NCBI GenBank assembly: GCA_027604705.1
Contig: JADHYV010000010.1
Span: 1-64,000, forward strand
Reading direction: 5' to 3'
Source of the DNA: Allomyces arbusculus
Lineage: Eukaryota > Blastocladiomycota > Blastocladiomycetes > Blastocladiales > Blastocladiaceae
DNA length: 64,000 nucleotides
Position numbers and translations under genes: made by a program
Shown: piece after piece, positions 21,478 through 31,282 of the stretch
Layout: each line of letters opens with the position of its first letter
How positions within the stretch are numbered: the first letter of the stretch is position 1
The notes under the pieces: model-generated
What the model was told of the DNA's origin: nothing
The model's database searches: none
The model's input: the letters and a program-made list of their open reading frames with translations, nothing else

Positions 21478-21577
21478 AGAGGGCATAGACGCGATCTGGA
21501 GAACGACTTTTGACGAGATGGTGGGCGCTGGAGAAGGAAAGCAGCAACAGCACGACGTTGAGCGCGACTGGAGCAAC

Positions 21578-21745
21578 AAATTGGGCGAGCGGGAAGCACT
21601 GCTCGAGCTGCCCCTGAAGTAGAGCATCGATAAGTCGTCCAAGACGTGTCCGGAGTTATGCCGTCAGCTATCTCTACACTCTGGGATCGTGGGCGTTAAC
21701 CACTCGTTCTTTCAAACTCACGCCCATGCTCCGCTCTCCTCATGG
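21578..21745 (+). repeat. Dispersed repeat, copy 1
   Basis: These 168 bases match the reverse complement of 45123-45291 at roughly four positions in five by hand alignment. Shared blocks include GGCGAGCGGGAAGCACTG, CAGCTATCTCTACACT and CGCCCATGCTCCGCTCTCCT. Similarity fades on both sides. The family is unknown; neither copy has an intact long frame across the match. Confidence 0.75.
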
Positions 21746-22708
21746 CATTGAGGGGTGCAAGGACTTGACATAGGCGCCATCCGCGAAAACGCGCGCCAGA
21801 GCGCATGTCCGGCCAGGTGTTGGTGTGGCGAGAACGGCGCTGGCGAGGCAAAGGGCCTCATAGTCAACGCGATCTTCGCGGGCATGGTCGAAGCGATGGG
21901 AGGGTAGGCATCTCCCGCAATCACGTGTCGTGTTTTGGGTGTTGCCCAGCTGTCCGCGCTCTCACGCCCGTCTGATCGGACTGTTTCGTTGCGCGAGCGC
22001 TTGCTGGTTTACTCAAAGCAGGTGTGGATGCAGCTTCAAAGACACGCCGTGCTCACAGCGAGCTGATCCGGCAGAGCCACATGCGCCCCTCTATGTACGT
22101 CGTCTTCCGCTGGTGGCCAAGAAATTTGTCTGATTCGTTTAATGATGCGCTGTTGGCTTGGCCGCCGTCCCCGTCGTTTGCAACAGCGTCGCCGAGAAGA
22201 GGGCCTCTTTCCGCCAATCTGGGTCAAGATCAGCGCCTGCTCCCTCAGGAACGTCCCCAGGTCTGACCAGCCCATGCATAATCTGTATTCGGTAGACGGC
22301 TGCAAGATGCCGACGCGTGAAAGTGGCCGCGGAACGAAAGAAAATGTTTACACGAGGAGCGCGGAGACACTGAACGAGCCACCCCTGTCTGATGGAGTTC
22401 TTAGGTCGTCACAGTGAAGTGACGATGGAGTTCATCCTCTCCACGTTCTCGTCTCATTTGTGGGACCTGTCGGGCGCGACCCAATTCGCGACTGAGAAAC
22501 CCGTTGCTCGCTTTGCAAGTGTGGGAGTGGTGATTCAAAGAGCCGTTTCGGTGTCTCCAGTTCGGTCATCGACCGGATCAGGTCGAGCCGTCGTGGCAGT
22601 GTTGCACTCAAAAACGCTTTGAAAATGACGGAAATGGGTCTGACTTTGGCCGCAACGAAGACAGAGCAGGCAAGCACGTCCATTTCCGACCCCAAAAAAC
22701 ACTCAGCT

Positions 22709-23335
22709 TTACTCGTTGCGGAGCGCGGCCTTGGCCTTGAGCACAGCCTGCTTCTTGGTGATCTTGATCAGGCTCAGGTCCTTGGACTTCTGCACCTGCG
22801 CGTCCTCCTCGGCGAGCATGAGCTCAACGTGGCACGGGTGCGACTGGTAAGGGTTGATGCGGCCGTGCGCGCGGTAAGTGCGGCGGCGCTGCTTCGGGGC
22901 CTGGTTCACCTGAATGTGCTTGACGACGAGCTTCTCCGTCTCGAGCTCCTTGGACTTGGCGTTGGCCTCGGCGTTCTTGAGCAGGTCGAGCAGGAACTCG
23001 GCCGACTTGACGGGCCACCGCGCCTGCGTCGTGTTCCACTCGTTGGCCTGCGCAGTGCGGCCCACACCACCGTTGAAGCGACGGAACGGCACCGCGCGCT
23101 TGTGCTCCTTGACGGCGTTCAAGAAAGCCACGGCCTTGGCGAGCGGCATGCCCGAGATCGTGGCAGCGGCCTCACGCGTCTTCTTGAACGAGACACGCAG
23201 GTACGAGCCGCGCGCCTTGGCGGCTGAACGAGGGGAAAAGGCCAAAATGAGCGATCGGGCCAGAAATTGCTCTTCCGCAAGAAAAAATTGCGTACTCTTA
23301 GCCGAGTTGGCAGGGGTAGCCGAGTACCGAACCAT
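22709..23335 (-). CDS. RPL17: 60S ribosomal protein L17 (uL22)
   Basis: Structural protein of the large ribosomal subunit lining the peptide exit tunnel. Two exons, 184 aa: 23335-23296 and 23223-22709 (intron 23295-23224, GTACGC...TTCAG). The junction restores [31 protein letters not shown], matching the eukaryotic family. Conserved [46 protein letters not shown] and [12 protein letters not shown] follow. Odd: the intron is 72 bases long with no in-frame stop, so the unspliced frame is also open; family conservation shows the 24 extra residues do not belong. Length is normal. Confidence 0.95.
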   Translation of the reverse strand: MVRYSATPANSAKSTQFFLAEEQFLARSLILAFSPRSAAKARGSYLRVSFKKTREAAATISGMPLAKAVAFLNAVKEHKRAVPFRRFNGGVGRTAQANEWNTTQARWPVKSAEFLLDLLKNAEANAKSKELETEKLVVKHIQVNQAPKQRRRTYRAHGRINPYQSHPCHVELMLAEEDAQVQKSKDLSLIKITKKQAVLKAKAALRNE

Positions 23336-24236
23336 TGTGACAGGTCTAATTTCCGCAAACGACGCAGAAAATGGCGGGAAAGTGACCGTTTAGTTTGACC
23401 AGGCCCTGGAAAACGGGGGAATGCACGACCACGGCACAGCACGGCCGCGAGCGAGCGAGCGAGCGGCACCACCACCACGAGCACGAAATGATCCGTGAAC
23501 GCGCGGTTGCAGCAAAATGACCGGGTCCCGCGCCGTGTTCAGGACGTTGTCTCCGAATCATTTCGCGACGATTCCACGAAATGTGCCCAGCGAGCAGCGT
23601 TCCGTTCCAAACTCGCCAGCAAAATCGTCGGAAACCGACCGTTCCCACTCCAAGTAGCGCAACGCGGCGATGCCGGATGGAAATGCAGCCTGCCGCTCGG
23701 AGGAGCGCGCAGCGAAGTGGATGGGTCGGTCGAAACGGTCGCTCGGCAACGGATGGACGGGCGTGGCCACGGGCCATCGACGAGCGTGCGGTGGACATGT
23801 CGGTTCGAAATCGGCGCGCAGGGGTCCGTTTGGTCGTCAACGGCGTGCATTTTCGGTCGTGCGTGCTGCTCGCGGTGTGCGCGGTGGTGGTGGTGGTCGT
23901 TGTGGTGCCGTGGTCGTGCATGTTGGGGGCAAGGGCACCCTTACCAAACAACGGTATGTGTCGAGAGGGGGGGCAACACGGAACCGCCAAGCTCGCTTGC
24001 AAAATCGAACTGGCCAGGTTTGCGACCAAGTTGACAAGGGCCAGGTGGTTGCCGGAGTCACGTGTATATTGTCTTGAACCCATTCGCTTCTCTCTTTGGT
24101 TTCCCGTGGCATGCCTGGCTTTTGCCCTGATCGTTTTGAGTCGTTTCTGAAAGGCCAGCGCGAGTGCAAAGAGCAGTTCCAAAAACATGATGTAACATTA
24201 ACACCCACTCGAACTCTCATTCCGCCCGGCTCCTGT
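23336..24236. other. Intergenic, promoter of RPL17 and 3' flank of U2AF1
   Basis: 900 bases between two minus-strand genes. It holds a small GAGC/CGAG repeat (about 23450-23464). Overlapping frames on both strands carry no domain. Confidence 0.45.
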
Positions 24237-25364
24237 TCACGCACGTTCGCGTTCCGACCGGTCCGGCCGGTCCGCGCGCTCGCTCCGCTCCCGGTCGCGG
24301 TCCCGGGGACGTTCCTCGTGCCGACTGCTTGTCCGCGCTTCCTCGGTCGGCGGCGCGGACCGACGCGGGTCACGCTCCTCGGTCGCAGCGTCGCGCGCAC
24401 TACTCCGGCGCGGGTCACGGTCACGGCCGTCGCGCGATTCACGGCCATCGCGAGGGTCACGTGGGTCGCGGGATTCGCGCGACTCGCGCGGTTCACGGCT
24501 GCGGCGCGCCTCGTCGTCCTCCTCCCATCGGCTCGACCGGCGCGACGTGCGCGCGGGACTGCGCGACCGCGACCGTGATGACCGACGGCGTGTCGACGAC
24601 CGGCCAATACCCTCAAATCCCTTGGCCTTGAGCATGGCCTTTTGCGCTTCGTGCAACTCGAGACGGAGGTCGGCGGTCGGGTGCCGCAAGTGCATGAAGT
24701 TGCAGAACCCGCCGCGGTTGCACATGCGATCTTCGTGTTGGCGGCAGCATGCTATTGGTGCAGAAAACGGGGTCGTGAGTGGCGCGGGAACGATAGCGTC
24801 AGAGAGGGAGCGAGATCGGCGTTGCATTACCTTCCCGGAAGTCGGTTACCGGACACAACTCGGCGTAGAGCGGGAACCCAGCGTAATACCGGTCGTTCAA
24901 CTTCTCAACGGCATTGGCCGCGTCCGACTCGGCCTTGTACCGCGCGTAGACGTTACCGACGAGGTGCTCGCCGACGTTGTCGCAAACGTGCATTTCCTCG
25001 AGCGGGCCGAGCATGGCGAGTTCGCGGTACCAGTCCTCGTAAAAGGCGTCAAAGTGCTCTTGCAGCTCCGGCTCGGTCATGGCGCAGGTCGGGTCGTGCG
25101 CCGGGTTTTTGTATACATTGCGCACGAGGATGGTCGGCGTAAACGTCGGCTTGACATGCTTGCGCGAGCACCGGTCGCCGTGCCGGCACGACCCAATCTT
25201 GAAGTAGAACGAGCAATTGACCCTGGTTGACAGCAGCAAGGGGCAGACGTGTCGGCGGGTGGTTAGGACGGGCTCAACGGCGTGCGGGTCCAGCGCGAGA
25301 TCGAGGGACAGGACACGGACTTGTCCTTTTCGGTGCCGTAGATGGAAGCGAGGTAGTCGGCCAT
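24237..25364 (-). CDS. U2AF1: U2 snRNP auxiliary factor small subunit (U2AF35)
   Basis: Splicing factor that recognises the AG at 3' splice sites. Three exons, 316 aa: 25364-25321, 25222-24831, 24751-24237 (donors GTCCGT and GTAATG). MADYLASIYGTEKDKVNCSF matches the family N-terminus across the first junction. Zinc finger 1 uses C18, C27, C33 and H37. The UHM domain follows (EMHVCDNVGEHLVGNVYARY, ELCPVTDFRE), then zinc finger 2 across the second junction (ACCRQHEDRMCNRGGFCNFMH). The C-terminal ~150 residues are an RS domain (SRSRSRSPARTSRRSSR and many Arg-Asp/Arg-Glu units) ending in SERERA. It is longer than human U2AF35 because of the RS tail. Its presence fits the intron-rich genome. Confidence 0.95.
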
Positions 25365-25956
25365 GGTCGCGGAATAGGAGGATCACGGGTTGTCGTGTCG
25401 TGTGTCGCGTCGAGCTGGGAGCGCTGAAGAACGGCGGGAAATTGGAACCACCCGGGCTCGAAGGCTGACAGGAGCGCAACAAAAATCGGTGCCAGTTTGC
25501 GGGCTTCAATGCCGCAAGTGTTGTCGCGGCGGCGTCGACGGTGCAGTCGTGATGAGCGTGATGGCGGGGCTGCTCGGATTTGTGGAGGGAAGCGTGGAAA
25601 GAGGAGGACCGTGAACCGAGCAGAGAACGGCTTGTGTCGGCAATCACGCCAGCATCCATGTCACGGATGTGCGACAGGTTTGCCAGCATGTGCTGTTCAA
25701 TCGCAATGATGGTCCCGGGTTCGAATCCCGGTACGATCGCTGTCATGATGGTTGATTGCGCGCCTGACGGCGGCCGCAGTGTTTTTTCTTCTTTTTTCTG
25801 GATCTGCGTCGAGTGTAGTGAACGTGCAGTCTTCGGGCTCTTTGACCATCGCGGTATTTGTCCGCCGATAGCCATGGTGGCCATTGCCGTCCCGGTCAGT
25901 CGCATCACCTTCAGCAGCACTGTGCTGGCTGCATAGCACAGCACTGGTTGCAAACC
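25365..25956. promoter_or_regulatory. Divergent promoter region, U2AF1 / C12orf4 homologue
   Basis: 592 bases between divergent starts. It contains an isolated tRNA T-arm-like hairpin near 25715-25731 that is not part of a foldable tRNA. No TATA box is seen. Confidence 0.4.
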
Positions 25957-28716
25957 ATGACAGACGTCGCACCCGCGCCCGACTTGCCGCAGAGCGCGGC
26001 TTCGCACGCGCACGATCCGGACCTGACTGCACCCGCCGCACTCGACGTGTTTCTCTTCTCAGCGCCCGACCACCACGACCACGACCGTGACCCAATCGAG
26101 CCGGCCCTGCCCGACGTGTGCCCGACGCGCATCACGCTGCGCCTGCCGTTTGCCGTTGCCGACGACCACTATGTCCTGACGGCCACGTTTCCCAAGGGCT
26201 GTCGCCCGGCGACGCGGCTCGCCGCGCTCATGATCCGCCACGCTGTGCCCGTGCACCTCCTCCCTTCTTTACGCGCGCAGGTCGCGCGTGCGGTACTCGA
26301 CGCGCAGCGCGCGCAGGGCCCTCCGTCAGCTGTGGCCGAAGGGACCGATCTCGGTGCACGTGTCGCGCACCTGGCCGCGCTATACGACGCAACCGACGAC
26401 ATGCCGGTAACCGCGGACGCCGAAGCCGACGACGAGGACGCGTTCGCATCTGCGTTCCAAGCCGTCATTCACGCGCCCGTCCCGGGCTTACTCGACGCGG
26501 TGCTCGGTCTGCAAGTACGGTATGCCGCTGTGCACGGCGTGCTCGCATCGCAGCGCGATGCAGCCATTGCCTCGGCCACCACCGCACGCCGCGCATCGAC
26601 GCTCGTCGACGTGCCCACCACCAACACCAGTGCCAGTAGCACGCGCGCCCGGTCCGCGAGCAACGCGTCGGCGCGGTCCGCGTCTGACCTCGATGCCGTG
26701 CGCCGTCACTGGCGCGCCGAAATGAAGGCGCTCGCTCGGGCTCAACGTGCCGAGTTTCGCACGTTTGTGCGTGCCGTGGCCCGTGTCCTGAAGCGCGAAC
26801 CGGGGATCGAGTACCGCGCGCTGATCACCGCCGTGTTTGACGAGGAAGTGCACGCGGAAGAACAGAGTGGGAGAACGCGTCGGCACTCGATGCCCGCACA
26901 AGCTGCGGCGATGCCGGTCGCTGTTGTGGAGGAGACTGAGGAGGATCGCGCGGCGGCACGGAGACGCACGTTGCGCAAGAGTGCAAGTACAGAGCTCTTG
27001 CGGCTGGTTGCGAGCGCGGGGCACGAGGCAGATGCGAACGCAACCGAGGAACCCGCGCCGGTTCCCAACCAGGAGCCGTCTCCTCCACAGGTACGTGTTT
27101 CCCGAGCCCGTCATGATCATTGAGCCTGCGACTCACATGATCGACAAACATAGCCCTCGGCTGAAGTCGACCACGTTCCACCCGACGTCGCGCAAATCAC
27201 CGAAATGGGCTTTTCGCGGCACGAAGCCGCCGCTGCTCTTCGACTGTCCGACCACAACGTCGAACGCGCGCTTGGCTTGCTGCTTGAGAACCCGGACCGC
27301 GTGCAACGGTACCTCGCGCGCAAGCGCGACCGGCACGAGCGTGCCGCAACCGCACCGGCACCGGCGCCGGCTCCCGTACCCGCGCCCGTGTCCGCATCCC
27401 CTCCAGCCGCCGTATCGGCTTGGATGCCGAGCCTGCGGTCACACCTCGAGGCGCTGTTGCAGGAACCCGAACCCGAGCCATCGCCGGCGGTCGCCGAAGC
27501 GCCCGCGCTCGCAGACGATGGCGCGGGGTCGCAGTGGCTCCCGTTCAAGTTCTTGCAGACCGAAGTCCAGGGTAAGCTCACCGGGTGGCTCGGCGGCGCG
27601 CTTCGGCCCGACGCGACCGGAACGTCCCCACCCTCCGCGCCGACGGAGCCAGCAAGTCTCCCGCCTGCGACCATGGCCAGCGTGGTCCCACCGACCCCCG
27701 GCGCTCCGCCATCTGGTTCTGGCCCGCTTCTGACCGAATCGTTCGACGTCCTCCTCGGCGCGCAGCTCAAGATGCCGTTTATTGTCACCGTCATTCTCGC
27801 GCCCACCTGGCGCACGTACCTCGTCCCGCCGACCGCCGCACACCCGCCCGCAGCCAATACCGACGTCGACTTGGCCGTCGCATGGGGTGAAGCGATTGCC
27901 GTGCGGTCAGCCATGACCATTGACCTCTACCGGCATCTGCGCGTGCTCGTGCAGCCGTACGCGCCCGGGACGCGGCTCAAGGACGTGGCGCGCGCGTCAC
28001 CCGTGGCCAAAGCCGCGGAAGCGAGCCCGGAACTTGTGTTCCCAGACTTGACCGCCCAGTTGCGCCGCGCCGCGGGGATTCCATCGACAGGGGGTGCGAA
28101 TGGCCGGCGCGCGTCGGTCATGACGATTGCGAGTATTGACGGCCCACAGACCGCGCCGGCCGTGACCGATGATGCGGCGAGCAGTATTCTCGGCGCGCCC
28201 GCGGCGGACGACGATGACGATGACGCGTTCGGGACCGTGTATATTACGCGACACGCGAATCTGGCGTGCGCCAACGCCGTCGCGCACCTTCTACCGACGG
28301 CCCCACCCACCATGTCCACCACGTCGTCTAATGCCCCGACCGCTGCGCTCGATCCGGCGACCGCGCACCTCCTGCGGAACGTGATCACGCAAATGCACCC
28401 GGGCGGGCGACTCGACGTGGCGGTCCCCGCGACCATGGATGCAGTGTCCGTCACCGAACACCATCACTCGCGTCGCCGCGCACCAGCCGCACAGGTGCCC
28501 GTACCGGTGCGTCGGATCGAGGCCGTGGCCAAGGCAGTTCGTGCCGCGTTGCTCGATCGCGCGCGGCGCGTCGCGGGCGTGGCCGCAGGCGCGAGTGTTG
28601 GGAGTGTCCCGGAAACGGCGCGGCTCGAGGGAGGGGCGGTCACGCTTGTGTGTATGAGCCAGGCCGAGTGGGACGCGGCGCGCGCCGCGGTCGTGAGCGT
28701 GTTCCGCACGGCATAG
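25957..28716 (+). CDS. C12orf4: C12orf4 (DUF2362) homologue with UBA-like motif
   Basis: Two exons, 898 aa: 25957-27090 and 27154-28716 (intron GTACGT...CATAG). The first exon holds the N-terminal domain (ITLRLPFAVADDHYVLTATF; LDAVLGLQVRYAAVHGVLASQRDAAI) and a helical segment (LDAVRRHWRAEMKALARAQRAEFRTFV). The second begins with a UBA-like motif near residue 390 (ITEMGFSRHEAAAALRLSDHNVERALGLLL). It continues with MPFIVTVILAP, LRVLVQPYAPGTRLKDVA, VFPDLTAQLR and VYITRHANLACANAVAHLL, which parallel the YITRHSNL block of human C12orf4, and ends with VRRIEAVAKAVRAALL and VTLVCMSQAEWDAARAAVVSVFR. Human C12orf4 has been linked to intellectual disability and mast-cell degranulation, but its biochemistry is not settled. 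Single-exon boundaries and frame are clear; Ala/Pro-rich linkers lengthen the protein. Confidence 0.75.
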
Positions 28717-28939
28717 AATGGGGGGCGACGGAGCCGAGGAGCAAGAAGAATGCATGACCTATTTTTTGTTTGTCGTCGAAAATCGTCGATGCTTTCTACA
28801 TAGCTGAATTCCAGACCAGAGAGGGAGGCCTGGCGCAATGCGTGTTCTTTGGGGCTCTGTCGCAGTTCAGTCAGCAAGCCACCATCCCAAGCGTATTCCA
28901 GGGCTGCTAGCCACGGCTGCAGCACATCCTGCAAATCCA

Positions 28940-28955
28940 CCCCCCCCCCCCCCCC
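28940..28955. repeat. Poly(C) tract, 16 bases
   Basis: Homopolymer in intergenic DNA. Confidence 0.85.
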
Positions 28956-29504
28956 ACCGGGCGTTTGCGCCTATTCTGGGTCGGAAACCATCTTTCGCAG
29001 TCATTTGTGCTTATGACTGCATCCTCGAGCAAAAATCCAACAGGGTGCCTGGACAAGCCGAACAAGACTCCAAACTCAGCAAGGTCGCAGTGAAATTGCT
29101 TTCTAGTTTTACGGGCGTTCGCAGGTTGCGATCCTGCGACTTCTGGGTGGTGAGCCTGATGCACTGACGCTGAATCAACTGAGAGTCAGAAGCTTTTGAT
29201 TCAACATTGCAGCGCGCGGCAAGACGTGAAACGTACAGGGGTTGCTGCTGGCTCTCACGAGGAAGCTCTTGTCCATTTCTGGCCACCACGAAAATGACTC
29301 GTTTCATCAACTGGTATGGTCTTTCATGTTTGGGTCTGTACTGCATGCTCCAGCATTCTAGGACATCGCACAACAACATGCAATGGCCAAGCGTGTTCTC
29401 GTAATGACAGTACGAGGAACAGAACGAGCATGAGACTATTTTTATGCAAGATTGCAAGTTCCAGCAGCTAACAGCAATAAATTGTTTGGCGTCACCAAGT
29501 ACTC

Positions 29505-29566
29505 GTAAGACAAGACAAGACAAGACAAGACAAGACAAGACAACACAAGACAACACAAGACAAGAC
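29505..29566. repeat. AAGAC/ACAAG pentanucleotide microsatellite
   Basis: About twelve pentamer units, two of them changed to AACAC, some 300 bases before the STYX-type gene. Confidence 0.9.
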
Positions 29567-29869
29567 GTTTTCGGCCATCCTCACGTTCAGATATCGATCG
29601 CCTCTAAGATCTGATCCCATTGCACCACCGATGGGGGACCGTGAAGTGACGAAAGCACAAAAGCACTCTTGATGCATGAATCCCCAGGCCTCCTGGAACA
29701 CGCGCCGCTCCTCGTCTGTGCTCTCGTCCTTTCGGTTCATTCTGCAGCTCCACCGGCTCCGTGCTCGACGCCCGATCCCGCACTGCTCATCCACCCCAAC
29801 TTGCCGCATCCCGCGCGCACGACGCGTCTCCTGAGTACCCGCTCGCCCACTTGCCCCACCGCGTCCACC

Positions 29870-30847
29870 ATGGCCCTGGCCCACGGCCCGACCAGCAACA
29901 GCCCGACGCTGCCCGCCGGCTCCCCCACCTGGACCGCGCCCGCCCCGCAGACCATTTTCGCGCCCTCAGCCGCGACCTACGCCGAGACCCTGCAGGACCG
30001 TGCTGCCGCACACGCCGGCCTGCTCGCCGCTGTCGAGTGGAAGTACGAAATGCGGCGCCAAATGCAGGAAATCGTGCCGGGCCTCTTTCTCGGGCCCTAT
30101 ACGGTCGCGCGCGACCTCGTGCACCTGCAGCGGCACGGCATCTCGCACTGCGTGCTCGTCCGCGACCCGCACGAGGCGCGCACGTTTGTGCGCCCGCTCT
30201 TCCGCGGCGCCGTCGAGTACCTCGAGCTCGACCTCGCCGACGGCGACAACGCCGCCAATACCGTCATCCCTCTCTTTGACCAACTCGCGGCTTTCCTGCG
30301 CAGCGCTGCCGCCATTCGCGCGAGTTCTGGCGGGTCGGCGTGGCCCTATGGCGGCGCGCCCGTACCGCCGTTTGCAACCCCGGACCGGACCGCACCGATC
30401 GTCTCGCGTACCGCCGACGACGGTGGGGCCACGAAAGGCAACGTGCTCGTCTATTGTCGCGACGGCATGTCCCGGAGCCCGACGCTCGTGATTGCCTATG
30501 TGATGCAGCTGTTTGGGTGCCCGTACGAGCACGCGTATACCTACGTGCAGAACCGCCGGTTCTGTATGGCGCCGATCGACTCGTTCAAGATCCAGTTGCT
30601 CGAGTACGAACCGATCCTGCGCGCGCAAGGGGTCATGGCCGCGGCGCCCGCACGGCCGGCGGTCGCGCAGTCCGCAGCGAAGCGGCGACCGGCCGAGGAC
30701 GACGATGGCGGGGAGGGCGAGGCGCAGCTGGCAGAGGGTGTGCCATGGGGTGCGATGGGCGGTGCCGCGCCGCCCACGGCTACATCGCCGAACGATGCGC
30801 CTGCGCCGCGCGTCACCAAGCGCCGGAACGTGACGGGCAACATATAA
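29870..30847 (+). CDS. STYX: STYX-type dual-specificity phosphatase with an intact CX5R motif
   Basis: Single exon, 325 aa; ATG chosen for its context (CCACCATGG). Residues ~58-260 follow the STYX family closely: YEMRRQMQEIVPGLFLGPY, LQRHGISHCVLVRDPHEA, YLELDLADGDN, then VIAYVMQLFGCPYEHAYTYVQNRRFCM and LLEYEPI. In animal STYX the P-loop reads HGNAGISRS and lacks the catalytic Cys, making it a pseudophosphatase that binds partners such as ERK or FBXW7. Here the loop reads VYCRDGMSRS, so CX5R is intact with Cys196; the preceding residue is Tyr instead of His. Asp121 or Asp124 could be the general acid. An Ala/Ser-rich insert precedes the P-loop and a disordered acidic tail follows. It could be an active phosphatase ancestral to STYX. 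Confidence 0.85.
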   Translation: MALAHGPTSNSPTLPAGSPTWTAPAPQTIFAPSAATYAETLQDRAAAHAGLLAAVEWKYEMRRQMQEIVPGLFLGPYTVARDLVHLQRHGISHCVLVRDPHEARTFVRPLFRGAVEYLELDLADGDNAANTVIPLFDQLAAFLRSAAAIRASSGGSAWPYGGAPVPPFATPDRTAPIVSRTADDGGATKGNVLVYCRDGMSRSPTLVIAYVMQLFGCPYEHAYTYVQNRRFCMAPIDSFKIQLLEYEPILRAQGVMAAAPARPAVAQSAAKRRPAEDDDGGEGEAQLAEGVPWGAMGGAAPPTATSPNDAPAPRVTKRRNVTGNI

Positions 30848-31282
30848 ATTTGGGTCGTGGGGGAGAGTCTGGAGACGATCCGACGCCTCATGCAATTTGC
30901 GATCCGGACGCGATCGAGTCACCATGGGCCCGGCATGCACAGAGTCGCACTGTCATCGGTTGGGAAGGAATGGTTGGTTGCATGTCGTGCCGTGCGTGTC
31001 AATGAATACCAAGGCACGCAGATCGTTTTATATTTTTTTTTCTCTCCTCCAGCTTGGAATCGTTTGTGATTTCCACCACGACGTCGTGGTTTTGACATTC
31101 TGTAGTTCAGTCGCTGCCCGTTGCGTGTCTGGGCGTGATCCGATCCGCAATCTCTCCTTTTTATCAGTCTGGTCATGCTGGAGGCCTCTCAAGAGCCAGA
31201 GCCGTCGTCAAACGCCGCATCAAAACTGCATTCTATCCTCTTCGCTCTCTCTCACTCTCACTCGCACTCTCCCCTCTCACTC
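30848..31282. other. Intergenic between convergent genes
   Basis: 435 bases with T-rich and CT-rich stretches, probably the 3' UTRs and terminators of the STYX-type gene (+) and MON2 (-). Confidence 0.4.

Larger units (their letters stand above)
21211..22708. other. Gene-poor region of lower GC with relic repeats
   Basis: 1.5 kb between convergent genes. It contains a short direct repeat (21439-21477) and one copy of a degenerate dispersed repeat (21578-21745). Short open frames on both strands have no recognisable domain. The composition differs from neighbouring genes, consistent with accumulated non-coding or decayed sequence. Confidence 0.5.
28717..29869. other. Intergenic with microsatellites
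   Basis: About 1.15 kb between two plus-strand genes. It contains a poly(C) tract and an AAGAC pentamer array. GC is lower than in genes. Open frames here have no domain; the frame from 29669 into STYX is open but most likely 5' UTR. Confidence 0.45.

Noticed and set aside
23346-24188. 280-codon minus-strand frame between RPL17 and U2AF1
   Set aside because: No domain, irregular composition and a Thr run from a GTG/TGG repeat; not supported as a gene.
25681-25740. tRNA-like T-arm (CCGGG TTCGAAT CCCGG) followed by TACGATCG
   Set aside because: No matching 5' acceptor strand (GATCGTA) within ~100 bases upstream, and no anticodon or D stem forms at the right spacing.
24799-26013. 404-codon minus-strand frame covering U2AF1 exon 2 and upstream DNA
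   Set aside because: Only the part at 24831-25222 matches U2AF1; the rest is intron 1, the divergent promoter and antisense of the next gene.
29011-29556. 181-codon minus-strand frame with a repetitive Leu/Ser/Cys/Val start
   Set aside because: The start is the translated AAGAC microsatellite; the remainder has no recognisable motif.
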